From Phycisphaerae bacterium (GTDB taxonomy: Bacteria > Planctomycetota > Phycisphaerae > Phycisphaerales > UBA1924): DNA of 64,000 nucleotides. The notes beneath the pieces were generated by a model. That model made no database searches, was not told where the DNA came from, and was given only the letters and a program-made list of their open reading frames with translations. Below are positions 17,021 to 26,831 of the stretch, one piece after another. The stretch lies in NCBI GenBank assembly GCA_002706885.1, contig PAKY01000006.1, positions 48,421 through 112,420 on the forward strand. The letters are read 5' to 3'. The first letter of the stretch is position 1; each line of letters starts with the position of its first letter. Both the position numbers and the translations under genes were made by a program.

Positions 17021-17521
17021 ATGACCAGTCCCGACTCGATCGATGCGGTGTTAGATGTTCACAAGATGGTGACGGCGTTCATTTTCGACGCGGTCGACGA
17101 TCTCCCTGCGGAGCGCATGACGGAACAGCCCGGGACGCTCGTGAACCATCCCGCGTGGACCCTATCGCACCTGAACGCGTACGCCGGGGTCTTGCTCTCC
17201 ATGCTCGACGATGCGAGCGTGCCAACGACCGACGACGAGATGGCTCGGTTCGGATTCGGTACGAAGCCCGTGCCGGATCCCGGCGCTTATCTACCGAAGC
17301 GTGACTTGATGCTCCAGTTCAAGGACCGGCATGACCACTTGGCGACGGTGGTCGCGGCCAAGCACGCGGACTACTTCCCACGGTCCGCGCCGGAGCGATA
17401 TCAGCCGTTGTCGCCGACGATCGGCCATCTCGCGGTCACGCTTCTCGTGGCGCATCCCGCGGATCACTTCGGTCAGTTGCGGCTCTGGCGTCGCGTCGCA
17501 GGGTTTGAGACCGTCGGGTAG
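17021..17521 (+). CDS. DinB/YfiT-like four-helix protein
   Basis: A 166-residue protein with the layout of the DinB superfamily, which places three histidines on a four-helix bundle to hold a metal: NHPAWTLSHLNAYAG near residue 47-60 and LLVAHPADHFGQLRLWRR near the end. Members act as metal-dependent thiol S-transferases or damage-induced proteins of unknown role. ATG 17021 is used; an upstream in-frame ATG at 16967 overlaps the region behind the tRNA terminator. It stands alone. Confidence 0.75.
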   Translation: MTSPDSIDAVLDVHKMVTAFIFDAVDDLPAERMTEQPGTLVNHPAWTLSHLNAYAGVLLSMLDDASVPTTDDEMARFGFGTKPVPDPGAYLPKRDLMLQFKDRHDHLATVVAAKHADYFPRSAPERYQPLSPTIGHLAVTLLVAHPADHFGQLRLWRRVAGFETVG

Positions 17522-17625
17522 CGTTGGTCCGCGGCTCTCGAATTCAGAGGCGATACGGGTGGTTGAACTTCGCTGCCGGCGACGACGAGATCGCGGCGCG
17601 GGGGTAGGCCGCGGTTGTGTTCAAC

Positions 17626-17661
17626 GAAAAAGTGGTCGGCGCGGATTGGGCGCCGACCACT
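17626..17661 (-). terminator. Rho-independent terminator after the PEP-CTERM-like gene
   Basis: AGTGGTCGGCGC (17631-17642) and GCGCCGACCACT (17650-17661) form a perfect 12-bp stem with a 7-base loop. On the minus strand it is followed by a T-run (complement of AAAAA at 17627-17631). It lies about 30 nt past the stop of the gene at 17692-18264. Confidence 0.82.
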
Positions 17662-17691
17662 GAATTGGTTCTGCCTGTCGATTCTGACGAA

Positions 17692-18264
17692 TCAGCGACG
17701 ACGGCGCATGGCGGCGCCGAGGCCGAGGGCGGCGAGGCCGAGCGTGCTCGGGGCGGGGACGATGACCCACTGGCCGACGACGGGCGCGGAGCCGATGTCG
17801 CTGACGTCGTCAGCGCCGAAGTAGATGTCGCCGGTCGGGTTGTTCAGCAGCATGGCGTCGTACGCGGCGGCGGTGAGCATCCAAGTGGCCGTGCCGGTGA
17901 AGGCCTGGACACCAGCCGTCACGGTGATGGTGCCGGAGGAGAAGTCCCAGAGGTTCAGGCCCGGGTCGTTGAAGCTCCGGAAGATGGAGGGGCTGCCGTC
18001 AGCCGGGTTGTTGAAGGTGGTCAGCGTCCCGACGGTGGGGGCCGTGCTCGGCGACGCGCCGGCCGCGGAATAGAAGTTGTCGAAGTACACGCCCGTGAAA
18101 TCCCCGGTCGAGGCGCTCGCGGAGGCGAGGCCATCGGTCGCGGTGATCGTGAGCTGGTTTTCGACCGTCAGGTCGATCTCAAGCAGCACTTCGGCGCTGG
18201 CGACGCTGGCGGTGGCGAGCGATGCAGCGGCGGCGAGGCCGACTCGGGTAACGTTGATAGCCAT
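17692..18264 (-). CDS. Exported protein with PEP-CTERM-like sorting tail
   Basis: A 190-residue surface or secreted protein. It starts with a signal peptide (VGLAAAASLATASVASAEVL) and ends with VPAPSTLGLAALGLGAAM followed by an arginine run, the PEP-CTERM layout of motif, hydrophobic helix and basic end, in a PAPS variant typical of Phycisphaerae. The middle part is beta-rich and Thr/Ala/Gly-rich with no known domain. PEP-CTERM tails are processed by exosortase, which is not in this window. ATG 18264 follows GAGAGGGAC. A strong terminator follows the gene. Confidence 0.85.
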   Translation of the reverse strand: MAINVTRVGLAAAASLATASVASAEVLLEIDLTVENQLTITATDGLASASASTGDFTGVYFDNFYSAAGASPSTAPTVGTLTTFNNPADGSPSIFRSFNDPGLNLWDFSSGTITVTAGVQAFTGTATWMLTAAAYDAMLLNNPTGDIYFGADDVSDIGSAPVVGQWVIVPAPSTLGLAALGLGAAMRRRR

Positions 18265-18699
18265 TTTGTCCCTCTCTGTTTGTGCAATCCGAATAGATTG
18301 CTCAGGCGAGGTTACCAATTCGAGGCATTTGTGGTCAAAGTTTCCTGGAATTGTTTCGATTCTTTCTTTGTTAATGTGGCCTGAATAGAGGGGTATAGCG
18401 GAAGTCTCGGACGTCGATTCCCTACTGTCGGGGCCGCGGAAATCGGCTGTTGCTCCGGCGCACGGGGCATATCCAGTGGTCGATCGATCCGGACGCCTAG
18501 GATTCGACCTTCCAGCCGATGGCTTCGAACGGACCATGGTTCACTGGGTTCGTTGACGGCTAGCTGCTGGCGGCGTCTGTCGGGCGTACCCGTCGAGACG
18601 TGTACCCAGCCGGCCACTCCACTGCCAACATGAATTGGTATCGGGTCGCCCTTACCTCTCGCCACGCGGCGTGACCGCGGTGGCGCCGGAGATCGTTCT
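18265..18699. other. 435-base divergent region, relatively AT-rich in part
   Basis: Separates the PEP-CTERM-like gene (minus) from the helicase gene (plus). Around 18330-18385 the sequence is clearly more AT-rich than the surroundings. It contains a short inverted repeat GCAATC/GATTGC (18284-18289 and 18296-18301) in the presumed leader of the minus gene and a candidate minus-strand promoter described separately. I see no gene in it. Confidence 0.5.
18309..18338 (-). promoter_or_regulatory. Candidate promoter of the PEP-CTERM-like gene
   Basis: On the minus strand TTGACC (complement of 18333-18338) and TAACCT (complement of 18309-18314) are 18 bases apart, about 45 nt before the ATG. The -35 box matches consensus at five of six positions, the -10 at three or four. 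Confidence 0.35.
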
Positions 18700-20184
18700 T
18701 TGAACACGTTCGCATCGCTCAATCTCTCCGACCAGTTTCTCCAGACGCTCGCTGCCGAGGGTTATGAGAAGCCGACCCCGATCCAGGCACAGGCGATACC
18801 GCCCGTGCTTCACGGGTTGGACCTTCTTGGTTGTGCTCAGACGGGCACGGGGAAGACTGCCGCATTTTCACTTCCGCTGATTCAGCGTTTGCTCGACGGC
18901 GTCGAGGACGGCGGGCGTGGAAACGAGCGTCGTCCCCGCGCGCTGGTTCTTGCGCCCACTCGTGAGTTGGCGGTCCAGATCGAGGACAGCCTTCGGACAT
19001 ACGGCCGGGGAACCGGGTTCCGCGGTGTGCTCATCTACGGGGGCGTGAAGCAGTTCAAGCAGGTTCGCCAGCTTCAGGCTGGCGTGGACGTGATCGTCGC
19101 GACCCCGGGTCGTTTGCTCGACCTGATGGATCAGGGGCACGTTGACCTTGGCGCGATCGAGATGTTCGTCCTCGACGAGGCCGATCGCATGCTCGACATG
19201 GGGTTCGTGGAGCCGATCCGTAAGATCGGGCGGGCGCTTCCGACCGAACGACAGACCCTTCTCTTCAGCGCGACCATGCCGCCGAAGATCCGCCAGCTCG
19301 CGGATTCGATGCTTCGGGATCCTGTGAGCGTTTCGGTGACGCCCGCGGTTGCGACGGCGCCGTTGATCGACCAGCGTTTGTACCACGTCCCGGGCGAGCA
19401 CAAGCCGACGCTGCTTGCTCACCTCCTTGCCGACGCGACGATCGATCGGACCGTGGTGTTTACGCGGACCAAGCACGGCGCTGACCGACTCGCGAAGAAG
19501 CTTGTTCGCGACGGCGTTTCCGCGGACGCGATCCATGGCAACAAGTCTCAGAACCAGCGCCAGCGGGCGCTCGACGCGTTCCGATCGGGGCGTTCGCGCG
19601 TGCTGGTCGCGACGGATGTCGCGGCTCGCGGCCTGGATGTCGATGGCATCACGCACGTTTTCAACTACGACCTTCCCAACGAGCCGGAGGCGTACGTTCA
19701 TCGGATCGGGCGCACAGGTCGCGCCGGCTCGACCGGTCTCGCGATTTCGTTCTGCAGCCGTGACGAACGGGCTTATCTCCGAGCGATCGAACGCCTGACC
19801 GGTGAGCGGATCGAGACGACGCGGGTTCCGAGCGACATTGGCGTTGAAGAGGATGCGCCGTCGGTGGACGATCGCGGGTTTGAGCCTTCGGGACGCGGTG
19901 GGCGGCCACCTCGACGCAAGCCCGCGTCGGGCGCCCCGCGATCCGGCGGATGGCCGAGTGGTAAGGGTGATGCGAAGGCCGGCGGTCGGCAGGGGTCTGG
20001 CGCTCGCCAGAATCCGAAGGGCAAGCGGCCTCGCGGCAAGCCGGGGGCTGGTGTTTCGGGAGCCTCTGGGTCGCGATCGGGCGGTCAGTCCGGCGGGCAA
20101 GCTGGCGGCCAGCACGGCGGTCGTGGCAGCGGTCGGCGGAAGAACGCTCCGAACGGGCGTTCTTCTTCATCGCGACCTCGCTAA
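18700..20184 (+). CDS. DEAD-box ATP-dependent RNA helicase (RhlE-like)
   Basis: Unwinds RNA during ribosome assembly or RNA decay. The 494-residue protein has [20 protein letters not shown] (Q-motif lead), [73 protein letters not shown] and [10 protein letters not shown]. The last 120 residues are Gly/Arg/Lys/Ser-rich with [18 protein letters not shown] repeats, an unstructured RNA-binding tail. The start is TTG 18700 with GGAG about ten bases upstream; no ATG fits before the Q-motif. The stop is nine bases from the convergent gene. Confidence 0.95.
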   Translation: MNTFASLNLSDQFLQTLAAEGYEKPTPIQAQAIPPVLHGLDLLGCAQTGTGKTAAFSLPLIQRLLDGVEDGGRGNERRPRALVLAPTRELAVQIEDSLRTYGRGTGFRGVLIYGGVKQFKQVRQLQAGVDVIVATPGRLLDLMDQGHVDLGAIEMFVLDEADRMLDMGFVEPIRKIGRALPTERQTLLFSATMPPKIRQLADSMLRDPVSVSVTPAVATAPLIDQRLYHVPGEHKPTLLAHLLADATIDRTVVFTRTKHGADRLAKKLVRDGVSADAIHGNKSQNQRQRALDAFRSGRSRVLVATDVAARGLDVDGITHVFNYDLPNEPEAYVHRIGRTGRAGSTGLAISFCSRDERAYLRAIERLTGERIETTRVPSDIGVEEDAPSVDDRGFEPSGRGGRPPRRKPASGAPRSGGWPSGKGDAKAGGRQGSGARQNPKGKRPRGKPGAGVSGASGSRSGGQSGGQAGGQHGGRGSGRRKNAPNGRSSSSRPR

Positions 20185-20193
20185 CGAGCGGCC

Positions 20194-21891
20194 CTATTTC
20201 CCGGCTGACGACCGGGCCTCCAACAGGCCTGCAGGAACGTCGGTCAGCACCGTCTTCGTGGTTGACACGTCGGGCCAGGTGATCTCGACCCGCTCGGCTT
20301 GTGTCGCTGCGCCGATTCCGAAGTGCAGGGCGAAGGTGTTCTGCTTTCCCTGGTGACCGCCGATCGGATCGAGGAGTTGCGTCTGCGTGACGGAAGGCGT
20401 GGTGGGGTCGCCGTCGAGGTCCGCGGTGACTCGCACGACTGCCCCGATGGCCGCGGTGTTCACGTCATCGGTATCGCCGATCAGTTTGATCGCGAGCGCG
20501 TGGCCGCGTCCCTGCTCGATGGCCTGGTTCAGCAGCAGGCGGACACGTGGCTCGCGGCCGGCGCGAAGCTCCTTGGTGTATCGAAAGAAGGTCTGTCCGA
20601 CGAGGATGTCGAGGTCACCGTCCTGGTCGACGTCGGCGATCGAGAGCTGTTGACTGCCGTCGTGATCGATGCCGGCACTGGAGGTCTCGTCGGCAAATGT
20701 TCCGTCGGGACGTTGGACGAAGAGGCGGAGGCGTTGATCGTCGGGATAGTCGCCGCTGCTCAGGAGCAGATCCGGGAGGCCGTCGAGATTCAGGTCGGCG
20801 AGTTGGCAGTACAGATCACCGAAGTTCCATCGGTCTTCGGGCTCCCGGTCGCGGGGTGGCGCGATTCGGGGCGGAGAAACAAAGTGGCCGTTCTCCTGAA
20901 CGAGGAATCGGGAGATGTCCGAGCTCTCGCCTGCCCAGGCATGGCGGATTGTTGAGACAAAGAGATCGAGGTCCCCGTCGTTGTCGATGTCAGCGACGCT
21001 GGCGTCGAACGTGTTTCCGTTCGCGCGAAAGCGTTGCTCGTTTTCTCGGCCCTTCGCTCGGACCCAGTCCGGGTAGACCCCGTCGCGCTGATCGTCGCCG
21101 TCGAGTCCCAGCTCGGCGGCCTGATCCTCGAAGCCGCGGGCGGTCGGACGAAGAATCCGGTTGGCGCGACGACCGTAGTTCAGGTCGAGAAGCGCGGGGC
21201 GTCCGTCGCCCAAGAGGTCGACCAGGCGAACGCCGTAGGTTGGACGTCCTCCGGCGTCCTCGTCTTCCGTGAAAGGAATGCCGTCCGTCGGGAGTTTCGA
21301 TCGCGCATAACCCGACGGCGTCGAAAGAATGAGATCGTTCGGGGCGGCTTCCAGACTCTCGCCGTAGCGGGTGTACCAATTGCCGAGGTACAGGTCGAGG
21401 CGCCCATCGAGGTTCGCGTCACCGACGGCGATCGCGGCGGTCGGCCTTGTGGGGAATGGCAACGGCTTGAGCGACCCGAATCGACCTGAGCCGTCGCCGC
21501 GCATCCAGCCGTTCGGGCGGTCGGGCGCCGTGCCGTCGGCCTCCGTGGTCTCGTCTTTCCATCGCGTTGTGATCGCGTCCAGGATGCTGTCACCATCGAG
21601 ATCAGCAAAGACGAGTAGGTCGCGCTGCTCAGGTTCGGGCAGCCCGGTGTCGGGCAAGAGTTCAAACGCGACTCTCGCGGTCTCGTTGGGGACGTTGATG
21701 TAGATCAGCCTGCGGTCGAGTATGGCGTCCGGGCGTCCATCGTTGTTGAGATCCGCGAAGCAGACGCGAGCACACGAAACGCCGCCGAGGCCGAGGCTAT
21801 CCGTGGCGTCGATAAAGAGCGGTGGGGCGGCGAACGCGATGGCGCCGAGGGTGCAGGGGACGATAGCGGCGGTGAGCGAGGTAGCGGGCAT
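20194..21891 (-). CDS. FG-GAP/VCBS repeat protein with C-terminal ASPIC/UnbV domain
   Basis: A 565-residue exported protein of the CRTAC1-like class. It has a signal peptide (ATSLTAAIVPCTLGAIAFAA), then a beta-propeller built from repeats with Ca-binding DxDxDG loops: FADLNNDGRPDAI, FADLDGDSILDAI, VGDANLDGRLDLYLG, VADIDNDGDLDLFVS, LADLNLDGLPDLLLS and IADVDQDGDLDILVG. The end matches the ASPIC/UnbV domain (DPIGGHQGKQNTFALHFGIG, VEITWPDVSTTKTV). Such proteins are usually extracellular and mediate binding; substrate is unknown. ATG 21891 is used. Confidence 0.88.
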   Translation of the reverse strand: MPATSLTAAIVPCTLGAIAFAAPPLFIDATDSLGLGGVSCARVCFADLNNDGRPDAILDRRLIYINVPNETARVAFELLPDTGLPEPEQRDLLVFADLDGDSILDAITTRWKDETTEADGTAPDRPNGWMRGDGSGRFGSLKPLPFPTRPTAAIAVGDANLDGRLDLYLGNWYTRYGESLEAAPNDLILSTPSGYARSKLPTDGIPFTEDEDAGGRPTYGVRLVDLLGDGRPALLDLNYGRRANRILRPTARGFEDQAAELGLDGDDQRDGVYPDWVRAKGRENEQRFRANGNTFDASVADIDNDGDLDLFVSTIRHAWAGESSDISRFLVQENGHFVSPPRIAPPRDREPEDRWNFGDLYCQLADLNLDGLPDLLLSSGDYPDDQRLRLFVQRPDGTFADETSSAGIDHDGSQQLSIADVDQDGDLDILVGQTFFRYTKELRAGREPRVRLLLNQAIEQGRGHALAIKLIGDTDDVNTAAIGAVVRVTADLDGDPTTPSVTQTQLLDPIGGHQGKQNTFALHFGIGAATQAERVEITWPDVSTTKTVLTDVPAGLLEARSSAGK

Positions 21892-21966
21892 CGCTCGATG
21901 GTACCGGTCCTCGGCGATACGCTGATCGCGGACCTGTTCGGTCTTGATCGTAAGGAGTCTCTAGCG

Positions 21967-22419
21967 ATGGCTGGAAATGTCGTTCGGCTTCACCGGGTTC
22001 TGAAGGCGCCGGTTGAGCGGGTGTATCGGGCGTTTCTCGAACCCGACGCGATGGTGCGATGGTCCCCGCCGTACGGCTTTACGGCGAAGGTGCACGAGAG
22101 CGATGTTCGTGTCGGGGGTGGCTACCGCATGTCGTTCACGAACTTCGGTACGGGAGCGACACACGCGTTCGGCGGAACGTACACGGAGCTGGTTCCCTTC
22201 GAACGGATCTGCTATTCCGATGCTTTCGACGATCCCGATCTTCCGGGAGAGATGAAAGTGACGGTGACGCTCCGATCGGTCGCGTGCGGGACCGAACTGC
22301 ACATCGAGCAGGCGGGCGTGCCCGAGGTGATCCCGATCGAGATGTGCTACCTGGGATGGCAGGAGTCGCTCGCGCAGCTCGCCCGACTCGTCGAACCCGA
22401 GATCCCGGACAACGCGTAG
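21967..22419 (+). CDS. SRPBCC/AHSA1-family protein
   Basis: A 150-residue protein of the START-like (polyketide cyclase/AHSA1) fold: VVRLHRVLKAPVERVYRAFL, then PDAMVRWSPPYGFTAKV and GTYTELVPFERICYSD, ending in the long C-terminal helix GWQESLAQLARLVEP. These proteins hold hydrophobic ligands in a cavity; the ligand is unknown. ATG 21967 follows AAGGAG at good spacing, better than an in-frame ATG at 21898. It precedes the aldo/keto reductase by 23 nt and they probably share a transcript. Confidence 0.85.
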   Translation: MAGNVVRLHRVLKAPVERVYRAFLEPDAMVRWSPPYGFTAKVHESDVRVGGGYRMSFTNFGTGATHAFGGTYTELVPFERICYSDAFDDPDLPGEMKVTVTLRSVACGTELHIEQAGVPEVIPIEMCYLGWQESLAQLARLVEPEIPDNA

Positions 22420-22442
22420 CATCGGGCCCAGGAGGAACGGAT

Positions 22443-23471
22443 ATGAACAAGCGACCGCTCGGCGGTTCGGGTATCGATGCTTCTGTTGTCGGCTTCGGCG
22501 CGTGGGTGACGGGCGGATGGATGTGGGGAGGAGCGACGGAAGACGAGTCGATCCGGGCGATCCACGCGTTTCTGGACGCGGGCGGCGATCTGATCGACAC
22601 CGCTCCGATCTACGGGTTCGGCAAGAGCGAAGAGGTTGTCGGGAAGGCCATTGCTGACCGTCGCGACCGGGTTGTGCTCGCGACCAAATGCGTGATGCGG
22701 TGGGATCTGACTGACGAGCAGAAGCGGCGGGCGCAGAGGAAGTTCTCCACGACCGAGGAGAACGTTGACTGGTCGGGTGAACCCGGCGATGACAGCTTCG
22801 ATGTGTACATCTACGGCGGCGCTGACGGCATTCGGGAAGAGGTCGAGCTGAGCTTGAAGAGGCTTCGGACCGACGTCATCGATCTCTACCAGACCCACTG
22901 GCAGGACGACTTAACGCCCATCCAGGAGCGGATGGAGACGCTGGAAGCATTGAAGAAGGAGGGGAAGATCCGCGCGATCGGCGTCTCGAACGCGACGCCC
23001 GAGCAGATCGACGAGTACAAGCGGTACGGCCAGGTCGATTCCGACCAGGAGAAGTACTCGATGCTGGACCGTCAGGCCGAGGCGGCAAATCTTCCGAAGT
23101 GTGACGCCGATTCGATCGCGTTCCTTGCCTACAGCCCGCTTGCGCAGGGGTTGCTCACTGGCAAGGTGACGGCGGATCGAACCTTCGGCGACGGTGACCA
23201 GCGGCACTTCAAGGACCGCTTCAAGGCCGGCAACATCGAGCGGGTGCTCGCGATGCTCGCGCCGATGCGTCCGGTCGCGGAGAAGCATGGTGTAACGCTG
23301 ACGCAGCTCACCATGGCGTGGACGCTCGCGCAGCGGGGATGCAGCCACGTTCTCTGCGGCGCTCGGAACGAGAAGCAGGCCGTTGATAACGCGGGGGCGG
23401 GCGCGGTCGAGCTTTCGGCGGATGAGGTCGTGACGATCACAGACGCGGTCAACAGCTACGACGGCGTGTAG
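22443..23471 (+). CDS. Aldo/keto reductase
   Basis: NAD(P)H-dependent reductase of the AKR superfamily, 342 residues. The catalytic tetrad is visible: Asp and Tyr in DLIDTAPIYGFGKSEEVVG, Lys in VVLATKCVM, and His in LYQTHWQDD. Further signatures are IGVSNATPEQIDEY and AYSPLAQGLLTGKV. This arrangement resembles the Tas/YhdN-like group. A charged insert between the Lys and His motifs (about residues 95-120) is longer than in short family members. ATG 22443 follows AGGAACGGAT. Operon with the SRPBCC gene. Confidence 0.92.
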   Translation: MNKRPLGGSGIDASVVGFGAWVTGGWMWGGATEDESIRAIHAFLDAGGDLIDTAPIYGFGKSEEVVGKAIADRRDRVVLATKCVMRWDLTDEQKRRAQRKFSTTEENVDWSGEPGDDSFDVYIYGGADGIREEVELSLKRLRTDVIDLYQTHWQDDLTPIQERMETLEALKKEGKIRAIGVSNATPEQIDEYKRYGQVDSDQEKYSMLDRQAEAANLPKCDADSIAFLAYSPLAQGLLTGKVTADRTFGDGDQRHFKDRFKAGNIERVLAMLAPMRPVAEKHGVTLTQLTMAWTLAQRGCSHVLCGARNEKQAVDNAGAGAVELSADEVVTITDAVNSYDGV

Positions 23472-23497
23472 CGAAGCGGGCGCTGTGTTCGCGGCGG

Positions 23498-26116
23498 CTA
23501 CCGTTCGAACGAATCGACAGTCCGCTGATGCAACGTTGCTCGCTCGATATCGCCCCGCTCCGTGTAGATCGTCACGAGGTTGGTGTGTGCGTCTACGAGC
23601 GTTGGCCTGCCGCGTTCTTTCTCCGCGCTGAGCGTCTCGATGGCCTCGATAAAGCTCGCCTCGGCCTCGTCGCTGCGACCGGTGGCCAGCAGCGTTTGGC
23701 CGAGAAGATTGTGGAGAGCTCCGGTCATGACGGCGTCCTCACGGAGCGGAGCCGGCGCGACGCTGATTGCGTACGCCGCCATTTCGGACGCCTCCTCGAA
23801 CCGTTCCAGGGCTTGCAGCAACCGCGCGTAGTCGCGTGCGGCGTTTACGGTTTGGATGTGTTGCTCGCCGAACGCCTTGCGAGTCCGTTCCACCCCTTCG
23901 CGCAGCAGCGGCTCGGCTGCGTCGAGGTTGCCCGCTTCGAAGTGGAGGTATCCGAGGATCCGTTCCGAGTGCACGATGTCGGGGTGGTTCGGCGGAAGGA
24001 GTGATCGGCGAATCTCGAGCGATTCTCGCACATAGCCGGCGGCCTCCGCGTACCGGCCGCGGGCCTGGAGCAGTCGACCGTAGTTGTTCGTGGCGACCGC
24101 GATGAGTGGGTGTCCGGGGTCGTAGATGTCCCGGCTCAGCTCGTAGGCGGTCTCGTAGTACGGTTCTGCTTCATCGAGTCGTCCGGCCGCGCGGAGAACC
24201 GCGCCGAGGTTGATGATGGCCTCGAGGTACGTCGCGGAACGCTCGCCGTCGACGAGCCGAGCGGCTTCGACGTTCTTCGTCATCGGTGCGATGGCGTCGT
24301 CTAGGTTGTTGAGCGTGTACGCCACGATCGCGACGCCGTTTCGGAGACGGCGAACGGCCGGGTGAACGTCGTCGAGAACGCCGGCTGCTAGGTCAAGCCC
24401 CGATTGGTACTGACGCCGGGAGGCCTCAAGGTCGCCCTGGCTGTGGAGGATGTCCGCCAGCGTGGCGTAGGCGCCCGCTTGAAGGCCGATGTCCGGAGGA
24501 TCGAGCGAGCGGAAGATGTCGTTTGCTTTCCTGGCGTGGGACTCGGCGTCGTCGAGTTCGCCGGTGGCCGCGAAGAGACGAGCGAGTTCGTCGTGCGTCG
24601 CGGCGAGTTCGGACTGATCTCCGACTGTCTCCGCAAACGAGAGCCCGGCGAGGAGCCGAGACTGCGCCCGTTCGAACTCCGCTGCGGCGAGGTACGCTCG
24701 ACCGAGCGTGAGATTCAACTCCATGGCGACGGCCGGGTCGTCCGAGAAGTTCTCGTCGATATCGACACTTGCGATGTCGAGGAGGTCCGGGACGGTCATG
24801 GACTTCCGATCGGTGTTCACGCGCGGGTTGGCCTGCTGGAGCATGTCGACAAGGAAGCCGCGTACCGCGTTCGCTCGGCGAAGATTGGTTTCCGCGACCT
24901 CTCGCTGGGCCCGCTCGGACATCGCGAACGACGTCGCGACAACCACGCCCGCGATAAGGACGATCAGCGTCGCGAGCGTGCCGCCGACGATCGCTCGGTT
25001 TCGTTCAGCGAACTTGCCGAGTTGATAGACCCGGCTGTCCGGTCTCGCCGCGATCGGTTCGCCTGCGAGCTGATGTCGCACGTCCGCGGCGAGGGCGTGG
25101 GCCGACTGGTATCGACGATCGGGATCGGTGGCGAGGGCGGTTGCGAGAATGGTCTCGATATCGCCCCGGAGCGATCGATCGATCGCTCCGGCACGGATCG
25201 GCTCGGATTCACAGACCGCGCGAATGGCATCGTGGATCGGGCGATTTCGGATATCGAACGGCAGGCGCCCGGTGAGGAGTTCAAAGAGGAGCACACCGAG
25301 CGCCCAGACGTCGGTGCGGGCGTCCACGCGGGTCGGATCACCCGAGGCTTGTTCGGGGCTCATGTAGGCGATGGTTCCCACGATCTGGCCGGGCGTGGTC
25401 TGGAGGGTGATGGCCTGCGAGTCGCCTTCGGTGATTCTCGCCACGCCGAAATCGAGCACCTTCGGCGCGTCGGCTCCGTCCTCCTTGATGACCAGAACGT
25501 TCCCAGGCTTGAGATCACGGTGGATGACGCCGCGCATGTGCGCGTGGTGGACCGCGTCCGCGACGCGGGCGATCAGTTCAAGCCGCTGGTTCGACCGGAG
25601 GCGTTCCCGTTCGGCATAGGTGAGAAGATCGACTCCTTCGACCAACTCCATGACGAAGTACGGGTGCACATCACCGTCAATCTCTTGCTCGCCGGCCTCG
25701 TGGATGCGAGCGATGCCGGGGTGGGAAAGCGCGGCGAGGGCGCCGATCTCTCTGCGGAAACGTGTTTTCGCGGCTTCTGAGACATATCCCGGGCGGAGCA
25801 CCTTGATCGCGACCCGTCGGCGCGGGAGGCGTTGCTCGGCCTCATAAACGACGCCCATTCCGCCCGCTCCAAGGCGGCGGAGAATGCGGAAGCCGCCGAA
25901 CTCTGCGGGTAAGTCGGGGAGAGCGCTCGACCCTGTCACGAAGTCGGTTCCGGACAGCGACGCCTCGGAGCCGTCGGCGTCGAGCATCAGCTCGACGCGT
26001 CGACGCAATTCGCGATCGTCACCGCAGGCGTGATCGAGGAACGCGGAGCGGTCGAACGGCGGCAGTTCGGCCGCGTTCAGAAAGATTCGTTGGAGCCGTG
26101 CGAAGTCATCAGGCAT
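23498..26116 (-). CDS. Membrane Ser/Thr protein kinase with C-terminal TPR repeats
   Basis: An 872-residue PknB-type kinase. Order: acidic lead that may contact the sigma factor, kinase domain from about residue 75 with RLGAGGMGVVYEA, VAIKVL (Lys about 105), VIHRDLKPGNVLV (about 198-209), DFGVAR (about 222) and AYMSPEQASG; one transmembrane helix (IVGGTLATLIVLIAGVVVA, near 375-400); then 450 residues of TPR-like helical pairs (e.g. YYETAYELSRDIYDPGHPLI, AAGYVRESLEIRRSLLPPNH). ATG 26116 has GGAG six bases upstream and overlaps the sigma gene stop by 8 nt, so the two are coupled. It probably phosphorylates the sigma pathway. Confidence 0.93.
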   Translation of the reverse strand: MPDDFARLQRIFLNAAELPPFDRSAFLDHACGDDRELRRRVELMLDADGSEASLSGTDFVTGSSALPDLPAEFGGFRILRRLGAGGMGVVYEAEQRLPRRRVAIKVLRPGYVSEAAKTRFRREIGALAALSHPGIARIHEAGEQEIDGDVHPYFVMELVEGVDLLTYAERERLRSNQRLELIARVADAVHHAHMRGVIHRDLKPGNVLVIKEDGADAPKVLDFGVARITEGDSQAITLQTTPGQIVGTIAYMSPEQASGDPTRVDARTDVWALGVLLFELLTGRLPFDIRNRPIHDAIRAVCESEPIRAGAIDRSLRGDIETILATALATDPDRRYQSAHALAADVRHQLAGEPIAARPDSRVYQLGKFAERNRAIVGGTLATLIVLIAGVVVATSFAMSERAQREVAETNLRRANAVRGFLVDMLQQANPRVNTDRKSMTVPDLLDIASVDIDENFSDDPAVAMELNLTLGRAYLAAAEFERAQSRLLAGLSFAETVGDQSELAATHDELARLFAATGELDDAESHARKANDIFRSLDPPDIGLQAGAYATLADILHSQGDLEASRRQYQSGLDLAAGVLDDVHPAVRRLRNGVAIVAYTLNNLDDAIAPMTKNVEAARLVDGERSATYLEAIINLGAVLRAAGRLDEAEPYYETAYELSRDIYDPGHPLIAVATNNYGRLLQARGRYAEAAGYVRESLEIRRSLLPPNHPDIVHSERILGYLHFEAGNLDAAEPLLREGVERTRKAFGEQHIQTVNAARDYARLLQALERFEEASEMAAYAISVAPAPLREDAVMTGALHNLLGQTLLATGRSDEAEASFIEAIETLSAEKERGRPTLVDAHTNLVTIYTERGDIERATLHQRTVDSFER

Positions 26117-26675
26117 CGGCGTCTCCAAGTTCGGAGAGAAGCCAGGCGCGGGCCGTCCGCCAGTCCGCTTCGGCGGTCGATACCGAGACGCCGAGCCTTG
26201 ACGCCGCCTGTTCGACCGTCAGGCCGCCGAAGAATCGGAGCGTGATGAGCTCTGCGTGCCGCGGGCTTTGCCGTTCGAGTCTGTTCAGGGCGTCGTCGAG
26301 GTCAACGACATTTACAGATGGCATCGCGCGGAGGTCGCTGTCTGACAGCGTGAGGCGGTCGCAGCCGCCGCCGCGCTTCATCGCACGACGACGACGGGCC
26401 TCATCGGTCAAGATTCGTCGCATCGCGATCGCCGCGGCGGCACGGACGTGCCCTTCGTCCTGCCAGTTCCACCCCTCGCCTCCGATGAGCTTGAGATATG
26501 CCTCATGTACCAGCGCGGTCGGCTGGAGCGTGGCATTCTCTGGCTCATTGGCCATGTAGGACGTCGCGATCCGACGCAACTCCTCGTACACGACCGTGAG
26601 GAGGTCATCGGTCAGCGGCGGTCCGGCTTGGGGTGTGGGGTCGTCGTTGGGCACGCCGTAGGCCTGTCTGGCCAC
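26109..26675 (-). CDS. ECF RNA polymerase sigma factor (planctomycete TIGR02999-like)
   Basis: A 188-residue sigma factor. Region 2 reads LLTVVYEELRRIATSYMANE with LQPTALVHEAYLKLIG (typical of the planctomycete group), and region 4 reads LERQSPRHAELITLRFFGGLTVEQAASRLGVSVSTAEADW, a helix-turn-helix for the -35 element. This group is normally encoded next to a Ser/Thr kinase, as here. The start is GTG 26675 without a strong binding site. No anti-sigma factor gene is seen; control is probably through the coupled kinase. Confidence 0.92.
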   Translation of the reverse strand: MARQAYGVPNDDPTPQAGPPLTDDLLTVVYEELRRIATSYMANEPENATLQPTALVHEAYLKLIGGEGWNWQDEGHVRAAAAIAMRRILTDEARRRRAMKRGGGCDRLTLSDSDLRAMPSVNVVDLDDALNRLERQSPRHAELITLRFFGGLTVEQAASRLGVSVSTAEADWRTARAWLLSELGDADA

Positions 26676-26831
26676 TCTGAGAAAAGGGGCCGGCAGAGGG
26701 ATTGGTCGTGGTCAGCCGCTCAAGCGTACCCGCTGCTCTCCGATCGACAAAAAAGTTCGCCGACGGCCAAGGCTTCGAGGCGCGGCCTTCGCCTGACGAG
26801 ATGGCAGACACCAATTGCTCAGGAGAAGATC